From a virus: DNA of 53,372 bases. This document shows positions 21,443 to 31,300 of this stretch, piece by piece. The number at the start of each line of letters is the position of its first letter. The stretch's first letter is position 1. Made by a program: the position numbers and the translations under genes. The notes under the pieces were generated by a model that made no database searches, was not told where the DNA came from, and saw only the letters and a list, made by a program, of their open reading frames with translations. Location of the stretch: positions 1 through 53,372 of IMG/VR virus record IMGVR_UViG_3300010160_000059. One strand, given 5' to 3'.

Positions 21443-22254
21443 TCTGCATTCTTTCCGCATTTAGTACGTTTAGCATTTGTAAGTGCTCCGAAATCTACAG
21501 GCCATTCTTGTCCTGGATTGAGTTCTTTGTATCCCGGTGGAAGTGCATATATCACACCTGCTTCGGTTTGAATCTGTGAAACTGGAATACGAAACGCTTT
21601 GAGATCATTACCTAAATTGGGATAAGGTGCAACATGGGGGAAACGCCAGCCTGCAACTTCTTTGGTTGTGTTATTAATAACAATTTTATAATATCCATGA
21701 GGAACAATTACACCATTTCCTATTCTTTTATCGCCAGCACCGTAAAATGCACCAACAAAGATTGTAAATGGTTGGTTTAATTGAACTGTCCAACCACGAA
21801 CACTAGTTTCTAATAGTTTCCAGATTCCTCTATTTAATGATCCTGCTTGTGGATACATATTAGTCATTAAGAAACTTTCGTACTCTACAATTTGACTCCA
21901 ACTTAGATCGCCGTCTGGAGCAGCATGTCCTTTGTCATAGCCTGTGCCAGCATAGTCATCTGGACGAGCACCGCCCTGTATGCTTTGATCTACAACAAAA
22001 GCATTTGTGCGCGGCCAGCATCCTATAGCATTTTGTGGTAGCAATGTATATGCTACATATATTGGAATCTTGACAGGAGCATCATATGCTACTAAGTATG
22101 CTTCACGGCAGATAGGCTGTGCTGCTCGTTGGGTAGTGGCAAATCCGTATGGGCTATGTACTTGACATGCGACCGGTTGTAATGGAGCACGTTGGTCCCA
22201 GGCTTGTGCCAATCCTGCTACGAATAGCAGAGCAATTATTAATAGTTTTTTCAT
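21439..22254 (-). CDS. Secreted DNA/RNA non-specific endonuclease (NUC1 family)
   Basis: 271 aa. A signal peptide (MKKLLIIALLFVAGLAQA, cut before W19) precedes a betabeta-alpha-metal nuclease. The active-site block is YDKGHAAPDGD (H110, general base; DRGH in most relatives, here DKGH), followed by ESFLMTNMYPQ and LNRGIWKLLE with metal-ligand N141. Later strands (FTIFVGAFYG) complete the fold. It would cut DNA and RNA in the periplasm or outside the cell. Secreted nucleases of this family are bacterial or host-derived; a phage copy could recycle nucleotides or degrade competing DNA. The start lies in a hairpin (see regulatory feature). Confidence 0.88.
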   Translation of the reverse strand: MKKLLIIALLFVAGLAQAWDQRAPLQPVACQVHSPYGFATTQRAAQPICREAYLVAYDAPVKIPIYVAYTLLPQNAIGCWPRTNAFVVDQSIQGGARPDDYAGTGYDKGHAAPDGDLSWSQIVEYESFLMTNMYPQAGSLNRGIWKLLETSVRGWTVQLNQPFTIFVGAFYGAGDKRIGNGVIVPHGYYKIVINNTTKEVAGWRFPHVAPYPNLGNDLKAFRIPVSQIQTEAGVIYALPPGYKELNPGQEWPVDFGALTNAKRTKCGKNAD

Positions 22255-22274
22255 GGTAGTCCTTTAAACTACCA
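22254..22274 (-). promoter_or_regulatory. Hairpin presenting the ribosome-binding site of the nuclease gene
   Basis: On the minus strand TGGTAGT (22274-22268) and ACTACCA (22260-22254) form a perfect 7-bp stem with a 7-nt loop TTAAAGG that contains the Shine-Dalgarno AAAGG. The last A of the stem is the A of the start codon. This would make initiation depend on the hairpin, as in known translational control elements. It is preceded by CATAAATA (22283-22276). Confidence 0.6.
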
Positions 22275-22275
22275 G

Positions 22276-22283
22276 TATTTATG
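22276..22283 (-). promoter_or_regulatory. T4-type late promoter word CATAAATA
   Basis: CATAAATA on the minus strand, 22 nt before the nuclease ATG and directly upstream of the ribosome-binding-site hairpin. Confidence 0.45.
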
Positions 22284-25200
22284 TTATCTACGTACAAAAT
22301 GATAGTCACCATCAGGACCGTTATTACTAAACAATCCCAAGCAGTCATATCCTATTGAATCCATATAAGCAATTACAGTATCCTTTAGTGGTGCGCCCTT
22401 ATTATATTCTACTATCTGTAATTCTAATATAATATGCTTGGCTGTTTTAATAGTTTCCTGAGCACCTTTAAGCACATCTAATTCTGCACCTTGTACATCC
22501 ATTTTAATTAGATCAGGTGTAGGAAATTGTTTAAGATTTACTATAGCATCTAACGTAATAGTTCTAAGTTTTCTTAAATATTTTTCTGCATATAAATGTG
22601 CTGCTGCTGGTTGTATTTCTGCATTTTCTCTGTAATAACTATTGCCGCCAGGGGCTTCATCGTTTTGATAGAAATCTACTTCCCTACCGCTTTCATTACT
22701 TAACACACCTATGTGGTATTTTATACCTGCTTCTTGATATAAGAATTCATGTACATCTGCTGCTTCAAATGCAATTACTTCTGCTTCAGGCCAAATCTTT
22801 CTAACTCGATCTGTCCAATGTAGCACACATGCACCAATGTCATATATAACTTTTGGTTCTAATCCTTCATTTTTTAATTTGTTTAGATATTCTATATGAG
22901 GAGGTGGAAACGGATATGGATCACGTAGGTCTCTTAAAAATTGTTTAATATCAACTACTTCTGATGTTGTGTTTATTACCGGTATAGTAGTATCTACATT
23001 AAATGTAAAACTTCCTGTATGTCTACATAATATAGTAGGATCTGCCCAAATTGTAAATCCATTGTCTCTTGCTTTTCTACAGAAATCAACATCTTCAGAT
23101 ACTGTATCATTCATACTTAATGCACTATAATATTTAAACTGGGGATATCCTATTTTACGCATAACTTCTGCTTTAACAAGAGCACATCCAAATCCACATC
23201 CTGCAACTTCCACTAATGGTCTTCCTTTTAATTTTCCATAAGGCATATTAGCAACACCACCAGTTGGGGTATGTTCATATATTTCTAAAATGTGCTGCCC
23301 GGGTTTACGCTGTATGTATAATCCACTTACAACATCTTTATCATATGCTAACATTTTAGATAATGTATCTGGTGCAAATGCAATATCACTATCTACTGAA
23401 AATAGATAATCGTAGCCTTTAACAACCCAGTCTGCAATTAGATTACGTACTTGATCTATATTATATCCGTAAAAATATTGAAATGTTGTTTCATATCCAT
23501 CGGGTACTATTAAATCATATATACTTTTATATGTATCTGGTTCAATATTTTTAGCCGTTGGGATTGCTATAAGTATTGTTTTTTTTTGTTGATTCATTTT
23601 ATTAACTATCTCTCTTGCATTTTTATTTTGCTCATCTCCGTTAACTTTATAATCATTTAATGGACTAGCATCGTTATAATTATATACAATATCTGTTATA
23701 CATTTTACCTTGTTAGGATCAGCGGCTTCTATTAATGCATAAAATACGCTGCCATCACCACCTGCCTTATACCAATTACCATTTGAATCTTTAAATTGAT
23801 CGTCGTTAATTGTATTGAGCAAACTCTTTTTAAATGTTCTTAAATGTGTATAGGGTAATATCCAATTGAAGTGATGATTCCTGTATGATTTATTTTGTTT
23901 TACTGATTCAGGATATGGTTGACTAATTAAAGGAATATCATCAACCATGCTCCAACATGATCCATATGTGAATTCTGTGGTGCCATCATATATAGAATTG
24001 TAATAGGATAACACAGTATTGTCACTAATTAAACTATCATCTCCATCAAGCAGTATTACTATGCTATCATCACTTATCAGAGTTCTAATATTTTGTATTT
24101 GATTCCTAACTGCACCTAAATTTTCACTGTTAGATATAACAGTGACTTTGTTTCTAACATCCTCAGGCAACACTTTTAATGTTTCTAATATAACCTTAAT
24201 AGAATCATCAGTGCTTGCATCGTCAATTAAAATGTGTTGATAATTATCATAATCTTGCGATGCTACACTTATTATACAACAAGATATATAATTAGCACAA
24301 TTATAGAAAGGACTAATTATCGCTATACTTTGTTCATTGCCTGATTTATAATTTTCTAGTTCAATTGTATTAGTAAATCTTCTATTCCAAACTTTATGTA
24401 CTCTACGATTAATTTTTGATACAGCACGGTATTCATCTCTAGGCAAATATTTTCCTAGTTTATATACCATAAATTGTTTCCACTGTAACGCTACACTATC
24501 CCATCCTGCAATATCTTTTACAATATTACAATAATATTGTTTTTGTTGATGTAGATATTTGTTATGATATGCTTGTATGGTTAAATTTACAAACTTGTCA
24601 ATTTGATCAGGTGAGTTTATGTCTGGAAATAATCCATTAGGCTCAACAGCATAATCCATTAGATAACATGCACCTTCTAAAGCAATCTCTTCTAATGCAC
24701 CAAATCTACAGGTAATTATAGGAGTATTATATAGTAGACTTTCTAGTGATGATATTCCAAATGTCTCTGGAAAGATTGCAGGATATATCATATAACTAGC
24801 AGATGTTAATATATCTGCAATTTCTTTTTGCGATATAACTCCTGTATATTCTATGTTTAGTTCTTGATTTCTTGGGTCAGCGGACATTACTCGCCAATCT
24901 TTTTCTTGTTGGTCGGGTTCTGAACTTTCACTAAATCTGTAATAGCCGCCTATAACTTTTAATCTTGCACTGGGTATATGTGCTTTAACACGTGGCCATA
25001 TCTGTTTAATTAGCGGAACCATACCTTTGGTTACACTAGCATTGTAAACAAACAGGTTAGGATCTTTGGCTTTTATATCAATTTCTGTTTTGTAATTTCG
25101 AGCACCATTACGTGTGATAAACATTTTGCGTTTTAGTACTTCAAAATTACGTCGACGTCCGTGATTGCAATTTGCTACGTATGTTAAATGAAAATCACTA

Positions 25201-25655
25201 AGAGTAAAGATGTCAGTGATACGATTTGCTGTTGCAAGTTCTTCTATAAGATTATCTCCGAGACAAAATGTATCATGCATCCATAATATACGCATTTTGG
25301 CTCGACTAACAATTCTATCATATAAATTCATACTTTGGAAAGGCATAGCCCGTCCGTCACCTAATTTATGATAGTCTTCGGGTTTAGTAAAAGGAATCAC
25401 TGTTCTAGAACTTATAACAATATCAAATTCATGATCTAGTGCTAGATCATTAAGTGGACGATATTCTACTCCGTTATAGTTACCTGCCTGAGCATGATCA
25501 ATTCCGCAGTTGTTAAAAACAGTAACTGAGAACCCAATATTATTAAGTTCTCTGGACATAAGGGTAACTGCACTTTCGCTGCCACCTAGTCCTTGATTAT
25601 CTACGGTATTACCATCGTACGGTATACCAATTATGTCTATAATAGCAAGTTTCAT
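22284..25655 (-). CDS. Four-domain glycosyltransferase (GT4-GT2-GT)-FkbM methyltransferase fusion
   Basis: 1123 aa. Domains in order: GT-B glycosyltransferase (1-400; GGSES at 24-28 and the PETFGISSLES donor-site glutamates near 297-305); GT-A family 2 (443-670; ISPFYNCANYI, LIDDASTDDS, LLDGDDS near 535-541); a second GT-A-like domain (693-885; IAIPTAK, SVDSDIAF near 753-760, EDVDFCR near 854-860); and an FkbM-type methyltransferase (925-1123; YDIGACVLHW at 938-947, KMDVQGAELDVLKGA near 1051-1065). It would build and O-methylate a glycan, on the host surface or on phage particles. The four modules usually occur as separate proteins. A near-consensus promoter lies only a few bases before the ATG, so the message may be nearly leaderless. 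No ribosome-binding site is seen. Confidence 0.85.
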   Translation of the reverse strand: MKLAIIDIIGIPYDGNTVDNQGLGGSESAVTLMSRELNNIGFSVTVFNNCGIDHAQAGNYNGVEYRPLNDLALDHEFDIVISSRTVIPFTKPEDYHKLGDGRAMPFQSMNLYDRIVSRAKMRILWMHDTFCLGDNLIEELATANRITDIFTLSDFHLTYVANCNHGRRRNFEVLKRKMFITRNGARNYKTEIDIKAKDPNLFVYNASVTKGMVPLIKQIWPRVKAHIPSARLKVIGGYYRFSESSEPDQQEKDWRVMSADPRNQELNIEYTGVISQKEIADILTSASYMIYPAIFPETFGISSLESLLYNTPIITCRFGALEEIALEGACYLMDYAVEPNGLFPDINSPDQIDKFVNLTIQAYHNKYLHQQKQYYCNIVKDIAGWDSVALQWKQFMVYKLGKYLPRDEYRAVSKINRRVHKVWNRRFTNTIELENYKSGNEQSIAIISPFYNCANYISCCIISVASQDYDNYQHILIDDASTDDSIKVILETLKVLPEDVRNKVTVISNSENLGAVRNQIQNIRTLISDDSIVILLDGDDSLISDNTVLSYYNSIYDGTTEFTYGSCWSMVDDIPLISQPYPESVKQNKSYRNHHFNWILPYTHLRTFKKSLLNTINDDQFKDSNGNWYKAGGDGSVFYALIEAADPNKVKCITDIVYNYNDASPLNDYKVNGDEQNKNAREIVNKMNQQKKTILIAIPTAKNIEPDTYKSIYDLIVPDGYETTFQYFYGYNIDQVRNLIADWVVKGYDYLFSVDSDIAFAPDTLSKMLAYDKDVVSGLYIQRKPGQHILEIYEHTPTGGVANMPYGKLKGRPLVEVAGCGFGCALVKAEVMRKIGYPQFKYYSALSMNDTVSEDVDFCRKARDNGFTIWADPTILCRHTGSFTFNVDTTIPVINTTSEVVDIKQFLRDLRDPYPFPPPHIEYLNKLKNEGLEPKVIYDIGACVLHWTDRVRKIWPEAEVIAFEAADVHEFLYQEAGIKYHIGVLSNESGREVDFYQNDEAPGGNSYYRENAEIQPAAAHLYAEKYLRKLRTITLDAIVNLKQFPTPDLIKMDVQGAELDVLKGAQETIKTAKHIILELQIVEYNKGAPLKDTVIAYMDSIGYDCLGLFSNNGPDGDYHFVRR

Positions 25656-25664
25656 ATGCTATTA

Positions 25665-25692
25665 ATTATACATTCTTTAATCCCAAGGTCAA
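25665..25692 (-). promoter_or_regulatory. Near-consensus sigma-70 promoter of the glycosyltransferase gene
   Basis: TTGACC (25692-25687), 16-bp spacer, and a perfect TATAAT (25670-25665). The expected transcription start is 3-4 nt before ATG 25655, leaving almost no 5' leader. The promoter lies within the 38-bp gap after the Gly-rich fibre gene stop. Confidence 0.75.
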
Positions 25693-25693
25693 A

Positions 25694-28600
25694 TTATTTG
25701 AGTTGTAGTTTTTGTATAGGTGGAATAAATGCAGAAGTATAACGTGCTATACCATTAGTAATCCTTAACTCATCAATGTATCCATTGAATAGCAAATTAT
25801 TATATGATTTTCCAATATACTTAAATGGTGCTGTTAAATTTGTGCTATTTGTTGCAGTAGAAATAACTGTACCATTATTGTACATATATATTATTCCGTC
25901 ATTTCTAACCACTGCTATGTGTTGCCATGTATTAAGTATTACTGTAGCAGTTACAATGTTTGTTACATTTTCTCTCCATGCTATTTGAGGGCCGGCTGGT
26001 AATGTTGTTCCACTAAATCCAAAACGTATTAATCCTGCTCCATCACCAGTTGTTCTTGCATCTAATAATGCAGGTGCATTACCACTACTATATGATGTTA
26101 ATGGATACATCCACATCTCTACAGTAAAATTCCCAGACCCTAAAGCAACTGCCGAACTTGTACTTATTATTAATCCAGTTCCTGTTGTTCCGTCAAAATA
26201 CATACTCATGTTATTGTATTTTTTAACAGAAGATGCTAACCCTGCATCTCCTGCGGTGTAGATATCATTCATTGATGAAGCATCAACAATTACAGCATCA
26301 GTAAAATTAAGTAATAAATTAGTAGCAGTTAAACTAGCAACTACAGGAGCAACTGGTAATGTGTACGAAGGCACACTATCCGTAAATATACCAGAACTAA
26401 GGAATGTATGTACTGTATATCCGCTTATGTTAGTTGTTATAAGGTCACCACCGGTTGCTCGTTGTGGACCAAAATATCGTATAATAACACATCCTGATCC
26501 CCCAGCCCCGACATTCGCGCCACCACCACCTGTATTTGTTCCACCATTTTGAGCACCACCAACATTCCTCCCGTTAGCACCACCACCAGCGCCGCCTGCA
26601 CCCCCACCTTGACCGCCATAATAATATTGGTTTGGATAAGCGCCTGCGCCGCCGCCCGAATAATAATATCCAAATCCATCAATATTTGACATCGCGCCAG
26701 CACCGCCATTACGATCAGTTGCTGCTGCACCGCCTCCACCGCCACCACCACCACCCTGTGATCCGCCTGGTCCATCAAAACCGTCGTATCCTTGAGGAGG
26801 AACTGTGGATGGAACGTTACCTGATTGTGCCGGATAAGTGGCACCATAACCACCGCCACCTGAACCACCACTAGTACCTCTTACGTTATTAGATGCACCA
26901 CCACCACCACCGGCAGATTCAATAAGTATTCCACCACCTGCTATTGAAGATATAGAACCTTGGAATCCTGGTACTGATCCGCTACTACTACCTGCGCCTC
27001 CTGGTCCCACTGTAACTACATAGTTGATTCCTAGTTGAGAAGTAACGAATGTACCGGTTCTAAAACCGCCGCCGCCGCCACCACCTTTGCCACTACCGGC
27101 ACCTGCGCCACCCCCACCAGCAACCACTAAGTATTCTACGGTTGTTCCTGAACTAATGTTAGATGTAACAACACCATCAGATATAACACCTTTTAATATT
27201 CTTAGGTTAGACATATAACCTGTGTAAGAATTAATTGTAGATACAGCATATCTTCCAATTGTTAATGGATAACTAGCAGATGTAGCAGTAAATGATGATG
27301 TAGTAGTGGCAGTAGTTGTTGTCCTATATCCATTTATATACAAATTTGTAGTTTTGTTGCTACTAGCAAATGTACATGCTATATGATTCCATGCGTTAGG
27401 TTTAATGGTGTTTTTGCCACTTTGCACAATTGTATAATTAGTACCATTTACCGCAACCCAGTCAAATGATCCGCCGTTTACTTGTAATTGCATTCCGGGG
27501 ACAGAAGAATTGCTAATATCAGATGTTCCAATCAATCCAATATTTGAAGCAGTAGTTATAGGATATATCCATCCTTCTATAGTGTAGTCGGTGGTTCCAT
27601 CATGTAGATATGTCCAATTGGGAGTGTTATTGGTGCTTGTAGTACCAATTGTTAAGTAGTCTGTAGTTCCATTAAAATATGCACTACCACCAACTAATGT
27701 AGTATTATATGAACCAAAATTAGAAAATGGTGAAAACTTTTTAACTGCAGGATTTCCGTTGCTCACTATTGTCCAATTATAATTGCTTACATCATCCCAT
27801 ATACTATTAGAACATGTTAGTAATAATGTATTTGTTACTAGTGGTAATGGACTAATCGCAGGAGTAAATGGTGCTGTATAAAAAGCAGTCCCGTTTAATA
27901 TGCGTATGTTTGATATATATCCATTGAAATATGAAGCATCTACATAACCTATTCTTAAATCAGTAGTATAAGCATATAAACTCGATGCATTTGTAGTTGA
28001 TCCTCCTGCAACACCATTTAGGTATGTTGTAAACGTTGATCCGCTACGTACTAATGCAACATGATACCATTGTCCTACTGCTACCGTACCCACGGTAATA
28101 GTACCTATATTAAAACTACTTCCATTTGAACTAAGATAGCATGACAAAGTACCAAGAGCACTCAGTTGAAATTTCCATGCAAATCCAGAATGCCCTATTA
28201 ATTGCTGTCCACTTGCTACACTATTAAAATATACCCAACCTTCAATGGTAAAATTATTGCTGCCTAAACCTAATCCTGTAGTTCCATATGATGTACTATT
28301 TGGTATTGATAGATAACTACTCCCGTCAAAATATACACTCCAATTTTTAGCATACGGATTAAATGATCCTTGTGAGGGAGTACCATTGTGTAATATTGGA
28401 TATGAATTTGTACTATTATCTATAAATTTAGTATTACTTAATGAATTTCCAAATACTAGTGCTCCTGTACTGGTAAACACATAAACTCTATAACCACTAG
28501 TAGTAACCATTATAGGAGAACCGATAATACTAGGCATAGGATTAGCAGATGGTTCCCAAACTATTCCAACGCCGGAACCTCCAGCGCCGCCGGTACTGCT

Positions 28601-30877
28601 TTGACCGCTTTGGCCACCTGCACCCGATCCCCCACCATTTCCTGTACTAGCAGCAGAGTTTACACCACCGTTGCCTGCGGTAGCAGTACCACCAGTTGCA
28701 TAAACTTTTGAATATACCGAATATGGAGTATTTACATGTAGCCCAACACCTCCAGTACCAGTTATTGCTGGTCCACCACAACCGCCTCCTCCTCCACCGT
28801 CACCGCCTGCCCCGTCATTACCGTAACCACCATACGTTGATGTTGATTGTATTGCATAACCAGGACCAGTGGTACCAGGATTGCCACCACTTGCACCCCC
28901 ACCACTACCACCATTGCCACCACCACCACCACCACCACCATATGCTATTTTAGTTATATAATTACTGGTAATTGACGAGTTTCCACCTACCTGGCCGCCA
29001 GCAGAGGCGCCGCCCGCTCCTACTACAATTGATAGCAAAGTAGAAATATTTGTTATAGTAAAAGTACCTGTAATAAGTCCGCCGGCGCCGCCTGCTCCAG
29101 GTGTACCACTAAAGGCTGATCCACCAGCACCTCCTCCTCCTCCACCTATTAATAGATAACGTATAATAGGAGATATGTAGTTTGTACCTGTTGAAGAAGG
29201 AGTTGCGGTAAACGCTGAAATTACTCCGGTAGTTGTAAATGTATGATAAACATAATTTGATACTGTTGAAATAGTACCACCTGTGGCCAATACATTAGTT
29301 CCAGAATAACGAATTATAACAACACCTGATCCACCGGCGCCTGCCGCCGTGCTGCCACCATTTCCATCTCCCCCGTTTCCAGTATATGGTACTCCAGCAA
29401 CAGAGGTAGGTGCTCCGTACAGATAATTATGTGATCCACCACCAGCAGCATATGTATTACCATCGAGCCATGTATATCCAGCACCACCAGAAACTGTATC
29501 ACCAGTTGCTCCGACACCGCCTACGCCGCCTGCACCTCCACCGCCGCCTCCTGATGGATTAGAATTAACTGTTCCGTTACCACCGCTATTTCCTAAAGAT
29601 GTTGAGGAAACATCAGTACCTAAACTGTAAGTTATTTTATTACTGGTTGCACCGTTACCTGCTGTTCCGCCACCACTTGAGCCACCACCGCCGCCAGATC
29701 CACCAACGTTACCAGTATTGGCGGTACCGTATCTTGAAGATCCACCGTAACCACTGCCGCCTCCGCCATTGGCAATTATTGTTGATGTAGATCCAGGTTG
29801 AAATCCTAATCCAGTATAAGAACTTATATAAGATGAATTTCCATTTCCACCGTTAGTGGTGTCATTTCCAATAGGACCACCAGAACCTACAGTAATAGAC
29901 AACGAACCGCCCGGTAGTAATATATTGTTAGAGGTGCCGTATATAAGGCCACCACCACCGCCACCGCCACCGGCAGCATATACAGTGCCGCTGCCGCTAC
30001 CACCGCCCCCACCTGCTACTATTAAATAGTCAAAAGTAATAGCAGGGACAGAACTTAAAGATGTAGGAGTAGTTATATTTGTTGATTGATTGCTGAGTAA
30101 GAGACTAACATAATTAAAATATTGATCGTTGATTGGAATGATACTGTTAATAGGTGTTGGATAGCGAATTATAACAATACCAGATCCGCCGGATGCACCA
30201 TTATTGGTTGTACCACCGCCACCGCCACCGCCGCCCCCACCTGTATTTGTGGTTCCAGCAAAACCGTTACCACTACCTACATAACTGCCACCCCGGCCGC
30301 CCCCACCTACGCCGCCAAGAGGACCTCCCGAACCACCACCGCCACCGCCACCTGCATACGCGGTGTTTGTGCTACTATAATTATTATAAAGACCATCACC
30401 ACCAATATTGTTTACAGATACAGCGCCTGCACCATCTCCACCACCGCCACCAACAGTTCCGGCTGCACCACCTGTAGCAGTTGATGCATAACTAACGTTT
30501 ATAGTACCCACAATAGATGATGCAGTACCGGTGCCTCCGGTGCCGCCATCACCACCATTACCAACTGTAATATTATATTGTCCAATATTTAATGTTACAT
30601 TAGTTGCTGTAACAAATTGACCAGCATCACCACCGCCACCGTTATTACTACCACCACCACCGCCATACCCATTCTCTCCACCACCCCCACCCCCTACTAA
30701 TAATATATCAACTGTTGCAGTAGAGAATATTGTAAAATTATTAGTACCAGTAGATAAAAAAGTATGTACAGTATATGAAACTCCCCCATCGGTGTAATAG
30801 GAGATAGTACCACCTACCGCATTGAAGGTTGGATATACATATCGTTGTCGTTTAAATACACCAAGGTCGTAGGTCAT
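25694..30877 (-). CDS. Giant Gly-rich fibre with LamG-like domains
   Basis: 1727 aa, a virion adhesin. It alternates Gly-rich sheets (runs of 5-8 Gly next to LLVGGGGGG or YLVVAGGGG strands, probably polyproline/Gly-II-type or beta-helical modules, with NITVGNGG and SITVGSGG turns) with LamG/concanavalin-A-like lectin domains, each with FTIEGWVYF- or YTIEGWIYP-type strands (about 870-1045, 1075-1290, 1575-1727). Joining strands read YTVHTFLSTG. The C-terminal domain (FNGYIDELRITNGIARYTS) is a LamG end. The DNA is a dense field of short imperfect Gly-codon repeats. Lectin domains suggest sugar binding. It follows the 124-aa fibre-type gene by 14 nt. Confidence 0.85.
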   Translation of the reverse strand: MTYDLGVFKRQRYVYPTFNAVGGTISYYTDGGVSYTVHTFLSTGTNNFTIFSTATVDILLVGGGGGGENGYGGGGGSNNGGGGDAGQFVTATNVTLNIGQYNITVGNGGDGGTGGTGTASSIVGTINVSYASTATGGAAGTVGGGGGDGAGAVSVNNIGGDGLYNNYSSTNTAYAGGGGGGGSGGPLGGVGGGGRGGSYVGSGNGFAGTTNTGGGGGGGGGGTTNNGASGGSGIVIIRYPTPINSIIPINDQYFNYVSLLLSNQSTNITTPTSLSSVPAITFDYLIVAGGGGGSGSGTVYAAGGGGGGGGLIYGTSNNILLPGGSLSITVGSGGPIGNDTTNGGNGNSSYISSYTGLGFQPGSTSTIIANGGGGSGYGGSSRYGTANTGNVGGSGGGGGSSGGGTAGNGATSNKITYSLGTDVSSTSLGNSGGNGTVNSNPSGGGGGGAGGVGGVGATGDTVSGGAGYTWLDGNTYAAGGGSHNYLYGAPTSVAGVPYTGNGGDGNGGSTAAGAGGSGVVIIRYSGTNVLATGGTISTVSNYVYHTFTTTGVISAFTATPSSTGTNYISPIIRYLLIGGGGGGAGGSAFSGTPGAGGAGGLITGTFTITNISTLLSIVVGAGGASAGGQVGGNSSITSNYITKIAYGGGGGGGGNGGSGGGASGGNPGTTGPGYAIQSTSTYGGYGNDGAGGDGGGGGGCGGPAITGTGGVGLHVNTPYSVYSKVYATGGTATAGNGGVNSAASTGNGGGSGAGGQSGQSSTGGAGGSGVGIVWEPSANPMPSIIGSPIMVTTSGYRVYVFTSTGALVFGNSLSNTKFIDNSTNSYPILHNGTPSQGSFNPYAKNWSVYFDGSSYLSIPNSTSYGTTGLGLGSNNFTIEGWVYFNSVASGQQLIGHSGFAWKFQLSALGTLSCYLSSNGSSFNIGTITVGTVAVGQWYHVALVRSGSTFTTYLNGVAGGSTTNASSLYAYTTDLRIGYVDASYFNGYISNIRILNGTAFYTAPFTPAISPLPLVTNTLLLTCSNSIWDDVSNYNWTIVSNGNPAVKKFSPFSNFGSYNTTLVGGSAYFNGTTDYLTIGTTSTNNTPNWTYLHDGTTDYTIEGWIYPITTASNIGLIGTSDISNSSVPGMQLQVNGGSFDWVAVNGTNYTIVQSGKNTIKPNAWNHIACTFASSNKTTNLYINGYRTTTTATTTSSFTATSASYPLTIGRYAVSTINSYTGYMSNLRILKGVISDGVVTSNISSGTTVEYLVVAGGGGAGAGSGKGGGGGGGFRTGTFVTSQLGINYVVTVGPGGAGSSSGSVPGFQGSISSIAGGGILIESAGGGGGASNNVRGTSGGSGGGGYGATYPAQSGNVPSTVPPQGYDGFDGPGGSQGGGGGGGGGAAATDRNGGAGAMSNIDGFGYYYSGGGAGAYPNQYYYGGQGGGAGGAGGGANGRNVGGAQNGGTNTGGGGANVGAGGSGCVIIRYFGPQRATGGDLITTNISGYTVHTFLSSGIFTDSVPSYTLPVAPVVASLTATNLLLNFTDAVIVDASSMNDIYTAGDAGLASSVKKYNNMSMYFDGTTGTGLIISTSSAVALGSGNFTVEMWMYPLTSYSSGNAPALLDARTTGDGAGLIRFGFSGTTLPAGPQIAWRENVTNIVTATVILNTWQHIAVVRNDGIIYMYNNGTVISTATNSTNLTAPFKYIGKSYNNLLFNGYIDELRITNGIARYTSAFIPPIQKLQLK

Positions 30878-30891
30878 TATTACTGTTTAAT

Positions 30892-31266
30892 TTATTCAGT
30901 AGGAGGCATTGGGTTAGAATCCCAAGTTAGATTTATATTATTCCATGTATAATATACATTATTTTCTATTCCATCAGTTGGCATAGGAATAGGTGGTTCC
31001 CAAATACATGTATCTTCATTTAACAACCAACCAACATATGGTTTAGGAGCATAAAAAGCATCTCGTTGGCTATCGTATATATATCCAATTCCTGCATAGT
31101 TTTTACGTAAAGGAGTCCCACCCAATCTGTGTTCTCCACCATATGTGTTGTAACTAGTTTGAACCCACATACTAGGATCGCCCCAATATCCAGTATTAAG
31201 TACGTCTTGTTCGATAACAATTACTTGTGTAACTATTCCGTTTTCTACTTTTGCAAAATGACTCAT
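30892..31266 (-). CDS. Conserved phage structural-type protein, 124 aa
   Basis: The start SHFAKVENGIVTQVIVIEQD, the GDPSMWVQTSYNT block, a GGTPLRKNYAGIGYIYD block and a C-terminal NEDTCIWEPPIPMP block form a pattern I know from T4-like cyanophages, where the protein recurs beside fibre genes. It is probably a small virion or fibre-assembly protein. A TATAAATA late promoter word is 35 nt upstream (31308-31301). No enzymatic motif is visible. Confidence 0.75.
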   Translation of the reverse strand: MSHFAKVENGIVTQVIVIEQDVLNTGYWGDPSMWVQTSYNTYGGEHRLGGTPLRKNYAGIGYIYDSQRDAFYAPKPYVGWLLNEDTCIWEPPIPMPTDGIENNVYYTWNNINLTWDSNPMPPTE

Positions 31267-31300
31267 CTTGAAAATCCTTATTATAATATAATGTTATAGT

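Noticed and set aside
26360-30480. Plus-strand ORFs rich in His/Pro/Thr in the Gly-rich fibre region.
   Set aside because: They are the reverse-complement shadow of Gly-codon repeats; no ribosome-binding sites or protein-like composition.
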